The notes below the pieces were generated by a model. That model worked only from the letters and a program-made list of their open reading frames with translations, ran no database searches and was not told where the DNA came from. From positions 11,344,519 through 11,408,518 of the forward strand of contig CM041090.1 of the NCBI GenBank assembly GCA_023079485.1: 64,000 nucleotides of DNA. The letters run 5' to 3'. The stretch is from Archilochus colubris (taxonomy: Eukaryota; Chordata; Aves; Apodiformes; Trochilidae). Below are positions 1 to 14,600 of the stretch, piece after piece (position 1 is the first letter of the stretch; each line of letters begins with the position of its first letter). The translations under genes and the position numbers were made by a program.

Positions 1-1476
1 ATCCCTGAATTTAAGACGCAGCTCTTGTGGCTGTTTTCTCTACTCTCTAGAGATATTTGAGTCCTTAGACCTCATTCCTATCCTGCACACAGAACCATGC
101 TGAACATCTGCTGTGTTTCCTTTCCTAGCAGACCTAACACCATTCATTAGATCCTGAATACCTTGCAATAGTTGACACCAGAATTCTTTTCCACCCCATC
201 AGGGAAATACAGGTGTGTTATTTGACAGCTCTCTTGTAACATACATAGATTGTATATGTCCTTGCACCCTTCTCCAGGGGCTGCATAGAAATGCCCTCTC
301 GCTTCCTTTCATATTAAAAGCTAATTTGATTTCTCGTGGTATTTCAATGTCAGCATTCTGTTTGCTGAGAAAAAGATATATTTAATGTAATATTTTATTG
401 CCCATGTCAGTGAGGTTTTGCTATGAAACTTGTGTCCTCTCAACCCTTACAGTGCTCTAAGTCAAAAGAGGAGCAACAGGTCATTTTCACCTGTTATTTT
501 TTAAGTATCTATACTAAAAACTTTTTTTTCTTTCAAGTTAGAGTGCTGCATCAAACATCTGTCTCTTAAAATGCTGACTTCCTTTTGCATCACACCCAGC
601 AGTAGAAAGTATCTGTACTCTCTGCCTAGTGGAGGTAAAGGCAGGGAAATAAAACTTTTGATGAGGATGTTAAAATATCCAAAGCATAATTGGAGAATGC
701 ATCTAATGTTGAATTGCTTATAGCTCTCAAATTAAATTACAATTTGTATCGAGGACAGGACAGCACTAGGAGATGCTGTATGAATGTAACCTGGGAACTC
801 TCAACCATGTTAGATGTTCAGCTTTCTTTTTATCAAGTCGTTCAGAAAGCAGCACTCTTCTCTCTATGAAATGCTTTGCAAACTGTATCTACCAGGGTGA
901 TGCTCCTAAAGCATTACTTAAAATAGGCATTTACTGCTTCTGACTGAGATACTCTGGATCTGCATAGTCATTACAGATTACATTACATTTTCTCTGTGAA
1001 CAGGGCTATTACCCCCTTTGTCCTGCTAAGCTTAATTTGTATAAATAGTGCAGCTTGCTGCCAGTTCAGTCTTTGCTCCAAGTTGGAACACTGAGTAACC
1101 TTGCACGTGGCAGCTGCTCGTGCTCACTGACCTTAGACCACCACTGTTTCTGTGTTGAGCAGCACGTTCCATAAAAGTGTCCTGTTTGACAAGCTGGTTT
1201 GGGCTAATCAGCTGTCTCAGAACAAAAACAGCAACGAGAATTAAGACTGAATTAATACTTAGCAGGCTTATGAGCAAAAAGTACAATTAATGCTGCTAAT
1301 TAAGGCATTCCTTCCCATGGTCTCTATGTGATTATTAACTTACATGTGTAGAAACAGAGACAGAAAAAAAAGTTATTTATCCCAGGCCACGTGACATGAT
1401 GAAGAATCATGAAAAGTATCATGTACATTGTGTAGTACCCATGTAGTGCTTCATGTAAATGTCTTTTCAAATCCAT

Positions 1477-2127
1477 ATCATAGAATCATAGAATTGGCTG
1501 GGTTGGAAGGGACCTCAGAGATCATCGAATCCAACCCTTTTACCACCGTTGCGGTTCCCAGCCCATGGCACTGAGTGCCACATCCAGTCTCTTTTGAAAT
1601 ATCTCCAGACACGGAGAATCCACTACTTCCCTGGGCAGCCCATTCCAATGCCTGATCACCCTCTCCAGAAAGAAATTCTTTCTAATCTCCAACCTAAACC
1701 TCCCCTGGCACAACTTGAGACCCTGCCCTCTTGTCTTGCTGAGAGTTGCCTGGGAAAAGAGCCCAACCCCCCCCTGGCTCCAACCTCCTTTCAGGGAGTT
1801 GGAGAGAGTGATGAGGTCTCCCCTGAGCCTCCTCTTCTCCAGCCTCAACACCTCCAGCTCCCTCAGCCTCTCCTCATAGGATCTGTGCTCGAGTCCCTTC
1901 ACCAGCCTGGTTGCCCTCCTTTGGACCTGCTCCAGCACCTCAATCTCCTTCCTGAGCTGAGGGGCCCAGAACTGGACACAGGACTCAAGCTGTGGCCTCA
2001 CCAGAGCTGAGTACAGGGGCAGAATCACCTCCTTGGACCTGCTGGCGACGCTGTTCCAGATACAGGCCAGGATGCCATTGGCTTTCTTGGCCACCTGGGC
2101 ACACTGCTGGCTCATGTTCAGCTTCCT
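1477..2127 (-). repeat. CR1 LINE fragment, 3' end, antisense to ATG13
   Basis: Read on the minus strand, this gives the C-terminal part of the CR1 ORF2 reverse-transcriptase protein, with the family phrases [33 protein letters not shown] and [14 protein letters not shown]. It is followed by the CR1 3' tail, which reads on the plus strand as a repeated 'atcatagaatcatagaat' at the left end. It is 5'-truncated, as nearly all CR1 copies are, and its truncated end abuts a short TA repeat (2127-2141). The frame is open from 1540 through the right end, so this is a fairly young copy. Confidence 0.93.
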
Positions 2128-2187
2128 ATATATATATATGTATATCTGTAGCTGCACAGGTTTCCTACAAGGACTATTCTATAGATT

Positions 2188-2246
2188 TCAATATCTGCTG
2201 AAACATCACCAGAATAGTCAATATCTGCTGAATATCACCAGAATTT
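2188..2246. repeat. Short tandem duplication (about 30 bp x2)
   Basis: The phrase 'tcaatatctgctga' followed by 'atcaccagaat' occurs twice in direct succession with small differences. It is a local duplication beside the truncated CR1 end, with no sign of function. Confidence 0.6.
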
Positions 2247-2636
2247 GGCTGCCAGCTGAAGATGTATTATTCTGCCATGTCTGAGGGACATGTTGGTATA
2301 GCATCCAGTCAGTGTGGTGTTGGGATGTTTTGGGTTTGTTGTTCTGTTGTTTGTTTTTTTACTTAAGCTGTCAAAATTAGAGAATTTGAACAGAGTTTTA
2401 TTTTTCAGCCCCCCTTGTTTGTTCTATTCTAGTATCTTTTGCACTGCCCAGATAAACTCTTCATGTGAATTTGTACCTCACACCACATCCCAAAAGGTCT
2501 CAGCATGTTGGGATTTTGACAGGCAGAGGCCTTTGGTGCTTTTAATTTCTCTAACAGCAAAATACTTTGAAATCTTGAAATCTAAATGAATCACTTCACT
2601 CCCATACCTGTGCTGTATTTCAGATTGCCATATGCA

Positions 2637-5600
2637 ATGGACACTGATCTCAGTTCCCAGGACAGGAAGGACCTGGACAAGTTCATCAAATTTTTTGCTT
2701 TAAAGGTAACTTTTCTTCCTGTTGGCAAATGCCTCTTCTTTCTTGTTCAAGAAAAGCCATACTTGCTGTGGCTGGAGTAAACATTTTACTGTAGACCAAA
2801 GCAAAAAAAAACTGATGGCAAATTTAGGAGATTCCCAAGAATAACTAGAAAAATACCTTTCCCTGTTTTCCTACCTTGAAATCCTCTTTCCCCCCAGAAT
2901 TCTCCTGCTATAGATTAATTTACAGATATTCCACACCTCTGTCAGCTCTGGGCTCCTCTTAACACATCTATCTTCCCAGCTGTTATCTGGTGTCTTCTGT
3001 TGGACTCTGCTCATTCAGCCTATCTAATTTCTTATATTGCATTCAAAAGCAGTAATACCAGAATGTTCTTTTGAATGCTGTTGATAGGAAATTATAAAAT
3101 TTGGCCTCACTTGGTGCACAGATACATAACCAGCCAACAATGGTTATGTTATGAATGTACAGATTCACTTTACTTGTATTTATGTGTCCAGATTCAGGAT
3201 ACAGTTGTAAATTTTGCTGCAGTATTACTGAAAAACTGTGCAACTTAGACACAAAACTGACTTAATGACTTCATGTTATTACCAAGAAAAGTCACCTTAA
3301 AATTATTTTCTGTCAGGAATATGTTTACTTATTCTATATAATAACTGAAGTTGGTTGCACCTGAAGTCTAGCATAGCAAACTTGACTTCTTTACCTCCTG
3401 GTCAACCCATTCATTGTTTTTTACTTGGAATTTAACTCACCTTCTGAAATGAGGTCTCTGCTGAGCTCAGAACATGAACATTTATCTTCTTTCTGTTCCA
3501 GACAGTACAAGTGATTGTCCAGGCCCGACTTGGAGAGAAAATCTGTACCCGATCATCCTCCTCCCCAACAGGCTCTGACTGGGTAAGGTCATGGTTTTTA
3601 AACCACCTCCAGAATTGTTGGAGTTTGTAGAACACAATGCAGTTGTTACAGTTTGGGGCAGGCTGTAACTATTCACAGAATAATTATGTTCCACTGAGCT
3701 TTTTTGGTTTTGTTGTCGTTATCTTGCAAACACGTTACTCTGAAGGTCTGATTAGAGGAGAGAAAAACCAACCCTCTGAGCAATTCCTGCCAGTTAAGGT
3801 GCATTTCCAAGGTCTGCTGGGGGTGGGGTGATGAGTTCTTTTCTGTCAGAAGTTTGCAACTCTGCAACTCAAGACTTTGTAAGTAATGGGCTTGATTAAA
3901 ATTGAAGCGATTCAAGGTACTTTGTGGCTGGCTGTAGGACTCAAATGAGGGAAAAGGAACATATTTGTTATGGAAAGAAAAATATTCAGATTATTTTCAG
4001 ATTATCAGCCAAGGAAATGTTTGCAAATAAATAAATAAAAGCCTGAGCACATCTGGGAATTTTCTATTTCATAAATATTTCAGTAGACAGACACTACACT
4101 AGTAGACACTGGTATGTCATCTATGGGTCTCTCTGCAGTGTACCATTAGGCAGTTGTTCATTTTAAAAAGGAATCTCTCTCTCATTCTGCAGTTCAATTT
4201 GGCAATCAAGGACATACCAGAGGTTACTCATGAAGCAAAGAAAGCCCTGGCAGGACAGCTTCCTGCTGTTGGACGGTCTATGTGTGTGGAGATTTCTCTC
4301 AAAACCTCAGAGGTGAGAAATGAGTCAAAATAGAGGCTTTTTTTTGGGTTTTTGTTTGTTTGTTTTTTCTTAAGTCTCTTACTAGCAGCTTTGTCTTTAC
4401 TGAAGAAAGTGAAAATATCTTCACTTATGAAATGAGGTAGTGTGTTAATGAAGAGAAATGTGTTGTTTAACACAATTCACTACAAATTTTCTTTTGTTGC
4501 ATTACAACAAAGTAGGAGCTGGGAGAAACATTTTCAATAAAAGGTGTGGCTGATCAATAATGGGTGAAAATGGGTTCTGAAATTAGCCTTTGTTTGCTGT
4601 CCTTTCTCTGTTCCAGGGGGACTCCATGGAGCTGGAGATTTGGTGTCTAGAAATGAACGAGAAGTAAGTGCATTCTTCACCTTCTCTTTATCCATGTGTT
4701 TAGCTGATGAAATGGGGAAGCAGGCAGGAATGAACATATATTGGCTGTGCAACCTGGGATATAGTTCAGAGGGAAGACCCTTCTTTGTCAAACTGTTGCT
4801 TATTAGTGTCAAGAGAAGAAACCAGTGGTTTTATTCCATCTTCATTCTTCCACTGCAACTGGTTTGCCTCCTCAGTTACAAGAATTCATACACTCAGTAA
4901 ATACAGATGGCTTCAATACTGAAAAGATCTGTGTGTACTAGAAGGCTGCATGGAATTTTTCAGCAATTATCCCTACAACAGGTTACTAGATTGAAGTAGA
5001 ACTCTTAGGTAGTTTGTCAAGAACAGTTAGCCAGGCTGGGGCTTAATTTTATCATTTTGGCAATGAAGCTAAAACTGACATTAATTTTAGCCAGACTAAT
5101 TAATTAATTACAAAAATGAAGACAAAATAATCAGCAAATCAACAAAATCAAACAACTTAGCTGGGAACAAAAGACTAAGCTTTTTTCCTTTTGTGTTCCA
5201 TAGGTGTGACAAAGAAATCAAAGTTTCCTACACTGTTTACAACAGGTTATCTCTACTGCTGAAGTCTTTGCTTGCAATAACCAGGGTAACTCCAGCCTAC
5301 AGACTCTCAAGGAAACAAGGCCATGAATATGTAATATTGTACAGGTAAAGCAGAATATGAAGTTCCCCATTTGAACTACAAGCAGCAGAAACTCTAGACT
5401 TGCATGGTGCAGCTGCAAATGTGGTAAAAAGGGATGAAATATTCAGATTATTTGGATTTAATAACTGCTGCTCAGTGACAAGATAACTTTGGGCTATATA
5501 TATCACCTTATAGCTTCCTTCTGAGCCACTGAAAGGAAAACTAAGCACAGGCTTAGCTGAAGTACTTGAAGTATTGTTGTTTGCCTGTCATGTTGAGAAG

Positions 5601-8600
5601 AAAACAGAATTCTGCATGCAGGCTCTGGTTAGATTGCTTACTGGCATTCAGTTGTTCAGTGTCTGAGGAAAACCTGCCTGCAATGCATACTTTTGCAGTA
5701 TAGATTCAGACATTTTCCTGTTATTCCATTCCAAAGATGTATCCTCAGCTCCACTTCTGTTCTTATAGTTTACTCAGCCAAATACTGAGTTTAACTCAGC
5801 CCAGTCTGTGAGATCTGACTGACTTGGGGCTCATGGTTATCACCTTCCAGTCTATTGGATTTGAGAAAAGTCTTGGACCTGTTTGCATAGCTAATCCTGA
5901 TGAGTCTGAATCTCATGTTTGTTAATGTTTGCACAGCTGAGTGCTTAGAAAGAAATTTCAGCCATTTCTTCATTTTTGTCTCTGTTGCTGGTTTGGCATA
6001 TACTTAATAGCAGGTGTCTTTACAGCATAGTTAATAATTTTTATTGTGTATCAGCTTGTAGGCTGGAACATCTCCATCAAGTTTATATTACTTCACATTT
6101 TTGCTTTGAACTGTAGACTTGCCACAAAGGCTTAGAAAACTTTGAGAACTTTCTGATTAGACTACAATTTTCTCTTCCTCCATGAGATGTCCTTCTCCAA
6201 AGTAGCTGGAAGGTTTTTGAGATGAGCATTCCAGACACTTCTTTTGTTATGTCTTTCTAAAGAGGAAAAGCCATTCCAGCCTTTTAAGCTGTAAAGGAGT
6301 AAGGATATGTATAGCATTATGTCCCAAGTGGATCTAATACCTTTTCTTTTCCCTTTTCCTGCAGGATATATTTTGGTGAAGTGCAACTGAGTGGCTTGGG
6401 AGAAGGTATGATTAGGCTGCACAAAAAAGCTGGACCAGAACTGGTTTCCATAGTTTCTAGCCATTTGTTACTAAGTGCCATTATGAAAACCAAGTATGAG
6501 GTTTGCACATGTTTTTTTTTTATTGAGATGTGTCAGTGAAGGCATGGAGGTCTGCTGATAAGATCCAGGATTGGAAAAGAGATCATGATCTACTTGGGAA
6601 CAAGAAACACTTCAGAGCAATATTTTAGACCAAGATAGGAAGCAACATCACAAGTCTTGTAGATGAAGCCTACCAGCAAGGCAGCCTAGCACTGCTGTGG
6701 TGTTATGGATTCTATATGTGTGTTTGGAGTTCAGATTGCAAGGGATAACAGAGAAATTTTAGGCATAAGAAAATGCAGCCTCAGGATAGGAACAGCCTCA
6801 GGATGTTCAGTATGGAACATAAATACACAGTGAAACTGACAATCATTTCTTAACCTTCCAGGCTTCCAGACAGTCCGTGTTGGGACAGTGGGTACCCCAG
6901 TGGGCACCATCACTTTGTCTTGTGCCTACAGAATCAACCTTGCTTTCATGTCAACCAGGTGAGAATATGGGATCATGCCAGAAACTTGTTTTACAATAAT
7001 GTACTGTTAAACCTCTCTTATTATGAGCCCCTGAATTTTACCCTTCTGCTTATCCTTTCTGGCTGAGATTCCCCTTCATGGAGAATGCTCTCTTGTCATT
7101 CTTAAGCCCTGCAGAAAGGGGAGTGTTTGGGTAGCCCTGAGCCAGATGCTAGAACTGCAAATTGTTGATGTATGCTTGGAGTTGTAGGGCTGAATTGTTA
7201 GGGTGCTCTGGTCCCATGGACAGTTACAAAGGTTTTTCTGTGAGGGCATCACAAACTGAGGTGAGAGTAGAGAGAGGAAGCAGCTTTACCAATAACACCA
7301 TTGCTTGTTGCCTTGCAGGCAGTTTGAGAGGACCCCTCCTATCATGGGGATTATCATTGATCACTTTGTGGATCGTCCCTATCCCAGCTCTTCACCCATG
7401 CACCCCTGCAATTACAGGTGAGGAGAAACTGAGCTGTAGCCATGGGCCATGGTGAAGGCACCAATTATGCCCAGAGAGCCTTTTCCACTATTTTCTGACT
7501 GGATGGAAAAGGAGAGTGAAGGATTAGTGTCAATCATATCAGCATGGTTGAGTATCTGAGGAATGGAGACATTTTTCTCCTCACATCTAGAACACAGAGT
7601 GCAGCAAGCCCTCAGTATTTCTCAGATTCCTCACAGAAGCACTTGGACACAAAGATGTTTAATCTTGGCTGCCTTTGGGAATCTGAAAGTGTAACACTTA
7701 AAGCTGCTGCAGAACTAAGTGTCTAGAGTCACACATTTCCAGGTATTTCTGCTGGGGAAAGAGTTAAGTTTCTCTCTGTAGATGAGAGGTTGCCTTTTCT
7801 TAAGCCACATGAGGGCACTCAGGCTGGGACCATCAGTACTGTTTGACAATAGTTCTGCAAACACTAAAGCCAGGAAAATCAACTGGTGTAACAAAACACA
7901 TAGTTAAAAAGCCAGAGGAAAGTGTTCCAAGGGGTAGAAGAGGAGCATCTGGGTAAAATTAAGTTTCCATACCCTGGTTTTTTCAGTTCTGCCAAGTATA
8001 TTATACAAGCCCTTCATAATTCTCCTTTCAGCTCCATCTAGATAGTCTCATCTTCCCTGCAGTGTTTGTCCCAATGTGTTTTAATATTTGTTTTAAGGAA
8101 TAGTTCCAGTTAGGAAGCTTTTATTTTCTTGCTGCTTTAGAGCTGGTGAGGACAACAGTGCAGTATACCCCTCAGTAGAAGATTCTCAAGAAGTGTGTAC
8201 CACATCTTTTTCCACCTCTCCTCCATCTCAGGTAAGAGAAACCAGGCTCTTTTTACTCCTAGATAGTACACTCACTGTTAGGATAGTGTGCATACCCCTA
8301 CATCAACAACTGTGCAAGCAGGCAGCCCCCTGCTGCTAATTAAAATTTAACATGTGGGTTATTTGTATCATTACACTCTGAGTAAAACCTAGTTGCATAC
8401 TAATGCCAGGGAATTTCTTGGGGACTATAAAGAATTAATTACTGAGAAACATGAAAAGAATCTATTCCTGTAGCCAGGCTGAGATGATGTGTTTGAAGAG
8501 GGTAGGAACACACTGACACATTCACATACTGATTCCACAAGAAGAGAAATTCAGAAGACTGATACCAGACAACATAAGTAGAGGTAAGAGAGTGAAATGA

Positions 8601-11600
8601 GGAAAAGAACACAGAAGTACCAGAAGGTTGCTTATAGCACAGTCATATTTTCTGCATTGCAAAATGTAAAACGAGGAAAAAAACAAAGGCCATATAAGTT
8701 GGAGCATCTAAAACTAGTTGGGGCAGTAGTAATAAGTATCAGTAAACAAACTGTGTTCTACTATTGAAAAAGGTACTTAATACTCTGTACTTTCAGCTGC
8801 CCATGCAAATTTCATTTAATTTTCAAATAAATAGATAATTGTTTCCTTCTGAATCTCAAAAAACCAAACTGCAGTTCCTCCTCCTGTTACTGTCCTTATA
8901 TATCTGACTCCACAGTTCTGTATTTGGAAGGCAGCCAAAGTTGTTTTCCTGTAGTTTTAAATAGCCAAGAATGTGCTGCCTTGTTGTCTAGCAAGGCTCT
9001 ACTGAACCTTAAAGACAATCTAAAGACTCTGAATCTCTTTTGCTGTGGATGTGAAACATACAATGATGTGTAATTGGGATGCTGTTCCAAACTGAAAGAA
9101 TTTGCTGGGGGTCTTCCACTGCTTCAGAGGAATTAGCTGCTTTAGCTGAATGTATTCCAGGGTACAAATGAGCTGGAAATGAGCTAAGCATTTTTGTGCC
9201 AAGTAGATTTTGGGTGACAGGGCATCAAGCAGTCTTGAACTAACCAGTCAGCACTCATGGTAAGTCTGATGGAATAAAGCTTTTCTTACTCTGCAGCACG
9301 CAGCCCAGGAGATGAGTCTGTGTCTTGCCTTTTCACAAAATGGATTAAATGCAAAAGGTTTCCCAAAGAAATTTCCACTGGCTTGCTTGTGCCAGTGTAA
9401 CTCAACAGTAATACTGTAGCTAAATATATTTAAGTTGATATTTGCCCAGGGGATAAGAAGCTTTGCTGTCAGTGGGGGAGAAAAGTTTTTGAAACCAGAT
9501 GAACCTTGAGGATTCACATGAAGTGTGAGCCTGCCTTCTTGCTTTTTCAGTTGCCTTATGATGTAGTTACTTATAAAGCAACTGCCAGTCTTTGTCACCA
9601 CAGTTAGAATCGTTAGGCAAATCTTGACAGAATGGTCCCTAAAGTAAATTAAATGGGGAGAAAAAACTTAGTTCTTTCTCCAGCTATTTATATGCAACTT
9701 AATGTGTGGGAAAATACTGGGAACTGTGTGGAACTGAAATCTCCAAAATCTCTGCCTGCCTTCCTAGTAGAAATGAAGCCTAACCTGCACAAGGGAACAG
9801 AATTACCTTGTCCCTATGATCCATACAGGGATATCTCTGTATGTTGTGGAGTGACCCAAAATTCAGAAGAGAAGTCTGGCATGGGTAACATTCAGAAATG
9901 AAATTTTCATAAAACAGAAAACAGTTGGTAGGAAAATTACTGGAAGAAGGTACAGGACTGAACGAGGTTTGTATTGCACTTTTTGCATCTGTCTCACCCT
10001 CTGTGAGACACTGTTTGCTCCTGGAAGGAATTTTCATAAAAATGTGCTTGAATTGCACCTTAGTCTGGGTCTCCTTTATGCTATGGGTGCAGCACAGAGC
10101 AGCCAAAATACAATCTCTCAGAATGCTGGAAGATTGGGAGTGTGTGTGGATGGAGGGTATTGAGGTAACGTGTAATTTGTACATTCAGACAAAAAATTCT
10201 TGGCTTTTTCTGGCATCCACTCAGCCTTCTCCTTGCCAATTGGCTGGTACCAATTCTAATTAACTGTGGAACAGAGTTTCTGGCAGTTACTTCCTGTCAG
10301 TGTCCACTGGAATCTAAAATATTACCCATGTTGAGCAGTTCCCTAAGGTTGGTAAACAATCAGTTCTTTACAAAATCATTGTGCTTCTGGCAATACTGAG
10401 ACTTCTGCTCCATGTGTAGTTTTTGCTGCAGCCAAAACCTCTTTACTAGCATTCAGTTCATCCAGCTCTTTATAGTTCTTCTCTGAAGTCCTTTTTTTTT
10501 CTCTCTCTCTCTCTCTCTCCCTCCTCACCTTTCTTTCTCTCTCTCTCGTCTCTGTTTCCTGTGTCTGTGTCTGTGCACAGTGTGTTTTTACTGTCACTAA
10601 GGCACACTTTCAGACCCCTCCTCCTTTGGTGACAGACACCCTGAAAGTCCCAGTGATGGGACCAGCCTTTTCACACCAAGTGAGTTGTCAACAGAGCGTG
10701 CTACACATGGCCAGCTATAGTTCTGGCACGACAGAACAAATAGAGTAAAGTGCATGTTTGGCAAAATGTAGTGTTTGTTGTGCATGGGAAAGGCTGGTGA
10801 ACCCAAAATGGCCCAAAATGGGCAGATTCTTGAGACAGGCTGTTGAAAGGACTTTGCAGGGGAAGGTCTCCCAGAGACAGGACAAGCATCCCTGGACAAA
10901 CAACAGTGGTTGCAAAGAACTGATTATCAGAGAAAGACACAAGGAGTAAGGCACAGTGCTGAGTCTCTCTCTTCACAGACAGTGTCCCTAGAGCCTGGAC
11001 AGATTAATTTTTTTTCTGAGTTAAACCAGAAGAGGGTTTTGAAGGAGAAGGAGGCAAAAACCAAACAAACAACTGAAACAACAGTATGACTTCATCTGTC
11101 TTCCTGGTTACAAGTAACATCTTACAAAAACCTGAATTAGTGCTCTTTGCTTATCTCACAGATTTGTGTAAAGTCATGTTCCTCATGTTTGAGCAAGTCT
11201 CTTACAACAGAGGACAGAGAAATATTTTAAAAATAGGAACACTTAGCTAGTACAAAATTGCCAGAGCACTTTTAAAGGCATGTAGAGAATAGTGAAAAGT
11301 TTTATGGTTCTGATGCTAAAAATGAGTATAAGACAGGAATTGGAGAAATGGTTAAAGGATGTAGAAACATGGCTGTACCAGTGGCAACAGTCCCTAGAAA
11401 TCCTTAAGGGATTTCTACAGGAAGACAAGTGTAAAGTAATCTTCAAAGCAACAAGAGTTTTTCAAAACCACTCAAGCTGGCTGTATAGCTCTATGAACAA
11501 AACTTATTACAATACTTTACCTGCTCTTCTCTAAGAAGCAGTGGTTCCATTCAGCTTAACTGTCCTCATGTGAATAAAACTATAAAACTGCTGTTTTAAA

Positions 11601-14600
11601 CTTGGCAGCATTGGTGCTGTTGGATTATCAGATGCAGACCTCTGAAAGAAGTGTTCTTCTTGAGGTCAAGCAAGCTAAAACAGGAAAAATCTATTTAATC
11701 TGACAAACTAGATTTCTAGTTAGGGTGGGTGGCTAAGGAACTTCTCCTGGGTTCCACAGCTTCCAGCACTTCTTTCCTAAAACAATCTCACAAGGGTGAG
11801 CATCCCAGTTCTCTTTACCTGGCACACTTCTGGGACTGTATTCTTTGGCTGAAGTTATTTAACATGCCCTGAAGATCAGATGTCTTCATGTTCAATGGGA
11901 ATGAATTCAGACATTTGGCAAAGCATTTTTTTTTTGGGTGGGGGAATAAATACCCCACTCTTTAAAAACCTGATGATGCCATTCATGCTTATTCCAGTAC
12001 ATGAAACACACCTGCAGAGCAAAGTTTCCCTTGCACACCCTTCTCCTATGTGTGTAGGAAACCAGTCTTGTTTTCTTGTCAAGGCTGACTTTGTCCCCTG
12101 CAGTAAGAACTTTTTAGAATGATAAACATCCTGATTGATTCCAATGAAAATCTAGTATCCTGTCAGCCTGAAATGCTGTGCCTCTGATTTTTCCTGTTCC
12201 CCCTTCACTGAGGGATGCTTATTCAGACTGTGGGGTACTGGCATTCCCCTTCCCTCTCCTCTCCCTTTGCCCTTCTTGTTTTTTCTCTTCCTCCTTAGCT
12301 TTCCAGCTCTCGTCTTTCCTATCAGCCTGCTGCCCTGGGAGTTGGATCAGCTGACATGGGGTATCCTCTACTCCTTGCTGGTGGCTTGAATGCTGCACAC
12401 CCTCACCAGGTACTTGTAGAGGATAGAACAAGCGTGGCTGGTATTGCAACCATTATGTGACATCTGAGAGAGGCCTTGAAATGAGTGCATGCCTTGTTAT
12501 CCTGTCTGTCAGGAGTGGAAATAATCTAGGGTAAACACAGAGAAAGCACAACTTGCACAGGAGCATCCTTGACTTTGGGGTATGTGGAGAGATGAAGGCA
12601 CCAGACCTGCACCATGCATGTCACTGCTGGCAGACTTGGACTGTCACACACACCTCCTGCCCCTGTAGCTGTCCAAGCACTTGTAGCCTAGATAAAGGTT
12701 ATACTCACAGTCTTTTTTGGCATATTTTCATCCATTCAGACAAATTAATCTGCCAGAAGACTTTTTCTGCCTTTGATACTGCTTCTACACCAGAGTTCTG
12801 CTGACATAGTGATGGCAGCAAGAGGATAAGATTTTTTTTTCCCCTCTCCTTAAAGCAGAGGGCCTATGGCCAGAGAGCTCTGCAGTGTATAAGAGGCCTG
12901 GAGTGGAGTAGGAAGGGAATAGAAGGAATTTGTATTGCAGTGATCACATTTCTGTTGGCACCTCTTTCTGCCTCATGGATTGCTAGAGCCCAATCCTATG
13001 CCAAAACCCCCACAAGCAGTCCTGGAATGATGGAGTCTGCTCTGGTTTGCACTGTGGTGTTGGCCTGATTTCAAGATCTGACTTGACTGTTCCTCTCCAC
13101 CTCAGTTGATTGGTCCAGGCAAAGAGGGGGGGGTTCCCCCAATTCCTAACCAGCCAGCACATGGCACTCAAGCTGACCAAGAGAGGATCTGCACCCCACT
13201 GGATGGAGTCCACTACTCAGCAGCTACTCCTTCTAGTAGGTAGGTTGGGTTTAGATGTTAACACCACTTGTGCTATTTCATTTATAGTCCTGTTAAGATA
13301 AAACTTTGTTTTCCCCTTTTAGCTGTTGTTGGTAACATAACTACTGCTTTTGCATCCTCAAAACCAACTAGCAACTTCCCCTGATTAAGGTTTTTTCACC
13401 CTTTCTCCAAACAACAATCATTCCCATCTACTTAGGCTTTCTTGTCAGTGTAACATCCTTGCAACTACTGTTAAATTATCACTTTTAAACTGTTAAATTA
13501 TCACTTTTATCTTTTTTTAATCTTTATACTGGTTCTGCTGACTGTAAAACAAAATGAAGTAAGTTCACAAGTGAGTCTTATATCTCTAAAGACTTTATGT
13601 AAATTGTTACTGAAAACAGTTGTGGTTACTGCTGATCTGTTCACTATTTTATTAAGAGGCACAAAGTTACTTAAAAGGAAACAATTCAACCTCAAACTGA
13701 CCTGAAGCACCTCCCTTCTCTCAGATAATTAAATTGGAATCTTAAGCAGAAATTTTGGTATGAGAAAACCAGAAATCATAGTTGCACTTCCCTGGGTATG
13801 CTCTCTAAGTAGTCCTCTTCCCAGAGGACAAGAAGCTTGTTGTTCTAAAGTTCTGAGTATCTGTGGTAGGAATAAAACAAGTCATAGAAATAACTGTTAT
13901 GCATGGAATTAATCACACTGGCAGTGGCTGTTATGATGTATTAGCTTCTGCCTTTGTAACCTGATTGACAGATACAATTCTGGTTCTTGCCCTCACCTCC
14001 TGACAGTTCTGTGACTGCTTTGTTACTGAAAAAATAAGAGGTGAAGAGGAATTGCTGTGAAGTCAAAAGTCCATTTCCAAAACAGAAAGCCTTTTGCAGT
14101 TGGCAGCCACTTTTCATTCATTTTTGTCTAGCTTTAAACAAAAATTGGATTCCATGAGTATCCCACTCCTCTTTTGTGCTCATCACTGAGGGGGAAGGTG
14201 TGGTATGAGGACAGAGATTTCTCTTGTCCTTCTTCCAGAGTTAATGCAGAAAAATGAAGAGAGCCCTATAAAGCATGTGATTTGTCTGTATTATTTGTGC
14301 CATAAGTCTATTTTCCCCCTCCAGTGAGGACACAGAAACAGTATCCAACAGCAGTGAAGGGAAGTGTGGCTCCCCACATGACCTTCTGGAGACCATCTTT
14401 ATCAGGAAGGTGGGAGCTTTTGTCAACAAACCCATAAATCAGGTAACCAGCAGTACTTCTTCTCAAAGGGCACCCTAATACCCTGTCTCTCCCATCTGTT
14501 CCTACACAGAGGAGCAATAAGCACTCCAGTGCAAGGGCAGTCCTGCTGCATTTCCCTCCAGGGTCTTGTCAAGAGGCTTATTTTTCATGAAAGCCTTTTG

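Larger units (their letters stand above)
1..2623. other. ATG13 upstream region / 5' intron
   Basis: No protein-coding exon is supportable here. A good acceptor (pyrimidine tract then CAG ending at 2623) lies 13 nt before the ATG13 start codon. The stretch just upstream must therefore be intron, and the 5'UTR exon(s) and promoter of ATG13 lie further left, probably outside the window. The only recognisable element is the CR1 copy at 1477-2127. The rest is AT-rich single-copy-looking sequence with short open frames that have no coding character. Confidence 0.6.

Noticed and set aside
1540..2157. 205-codon minus-strand gene
   Set aside because: It is the CR1 reverse-transcriptase C terminus, not a host gene.
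10376..10597. Minus-strand frame with an Arg/Glu repeat protein
   Set aside because: It is the translation of the CT microsatellite, inside an ATG13 intron.
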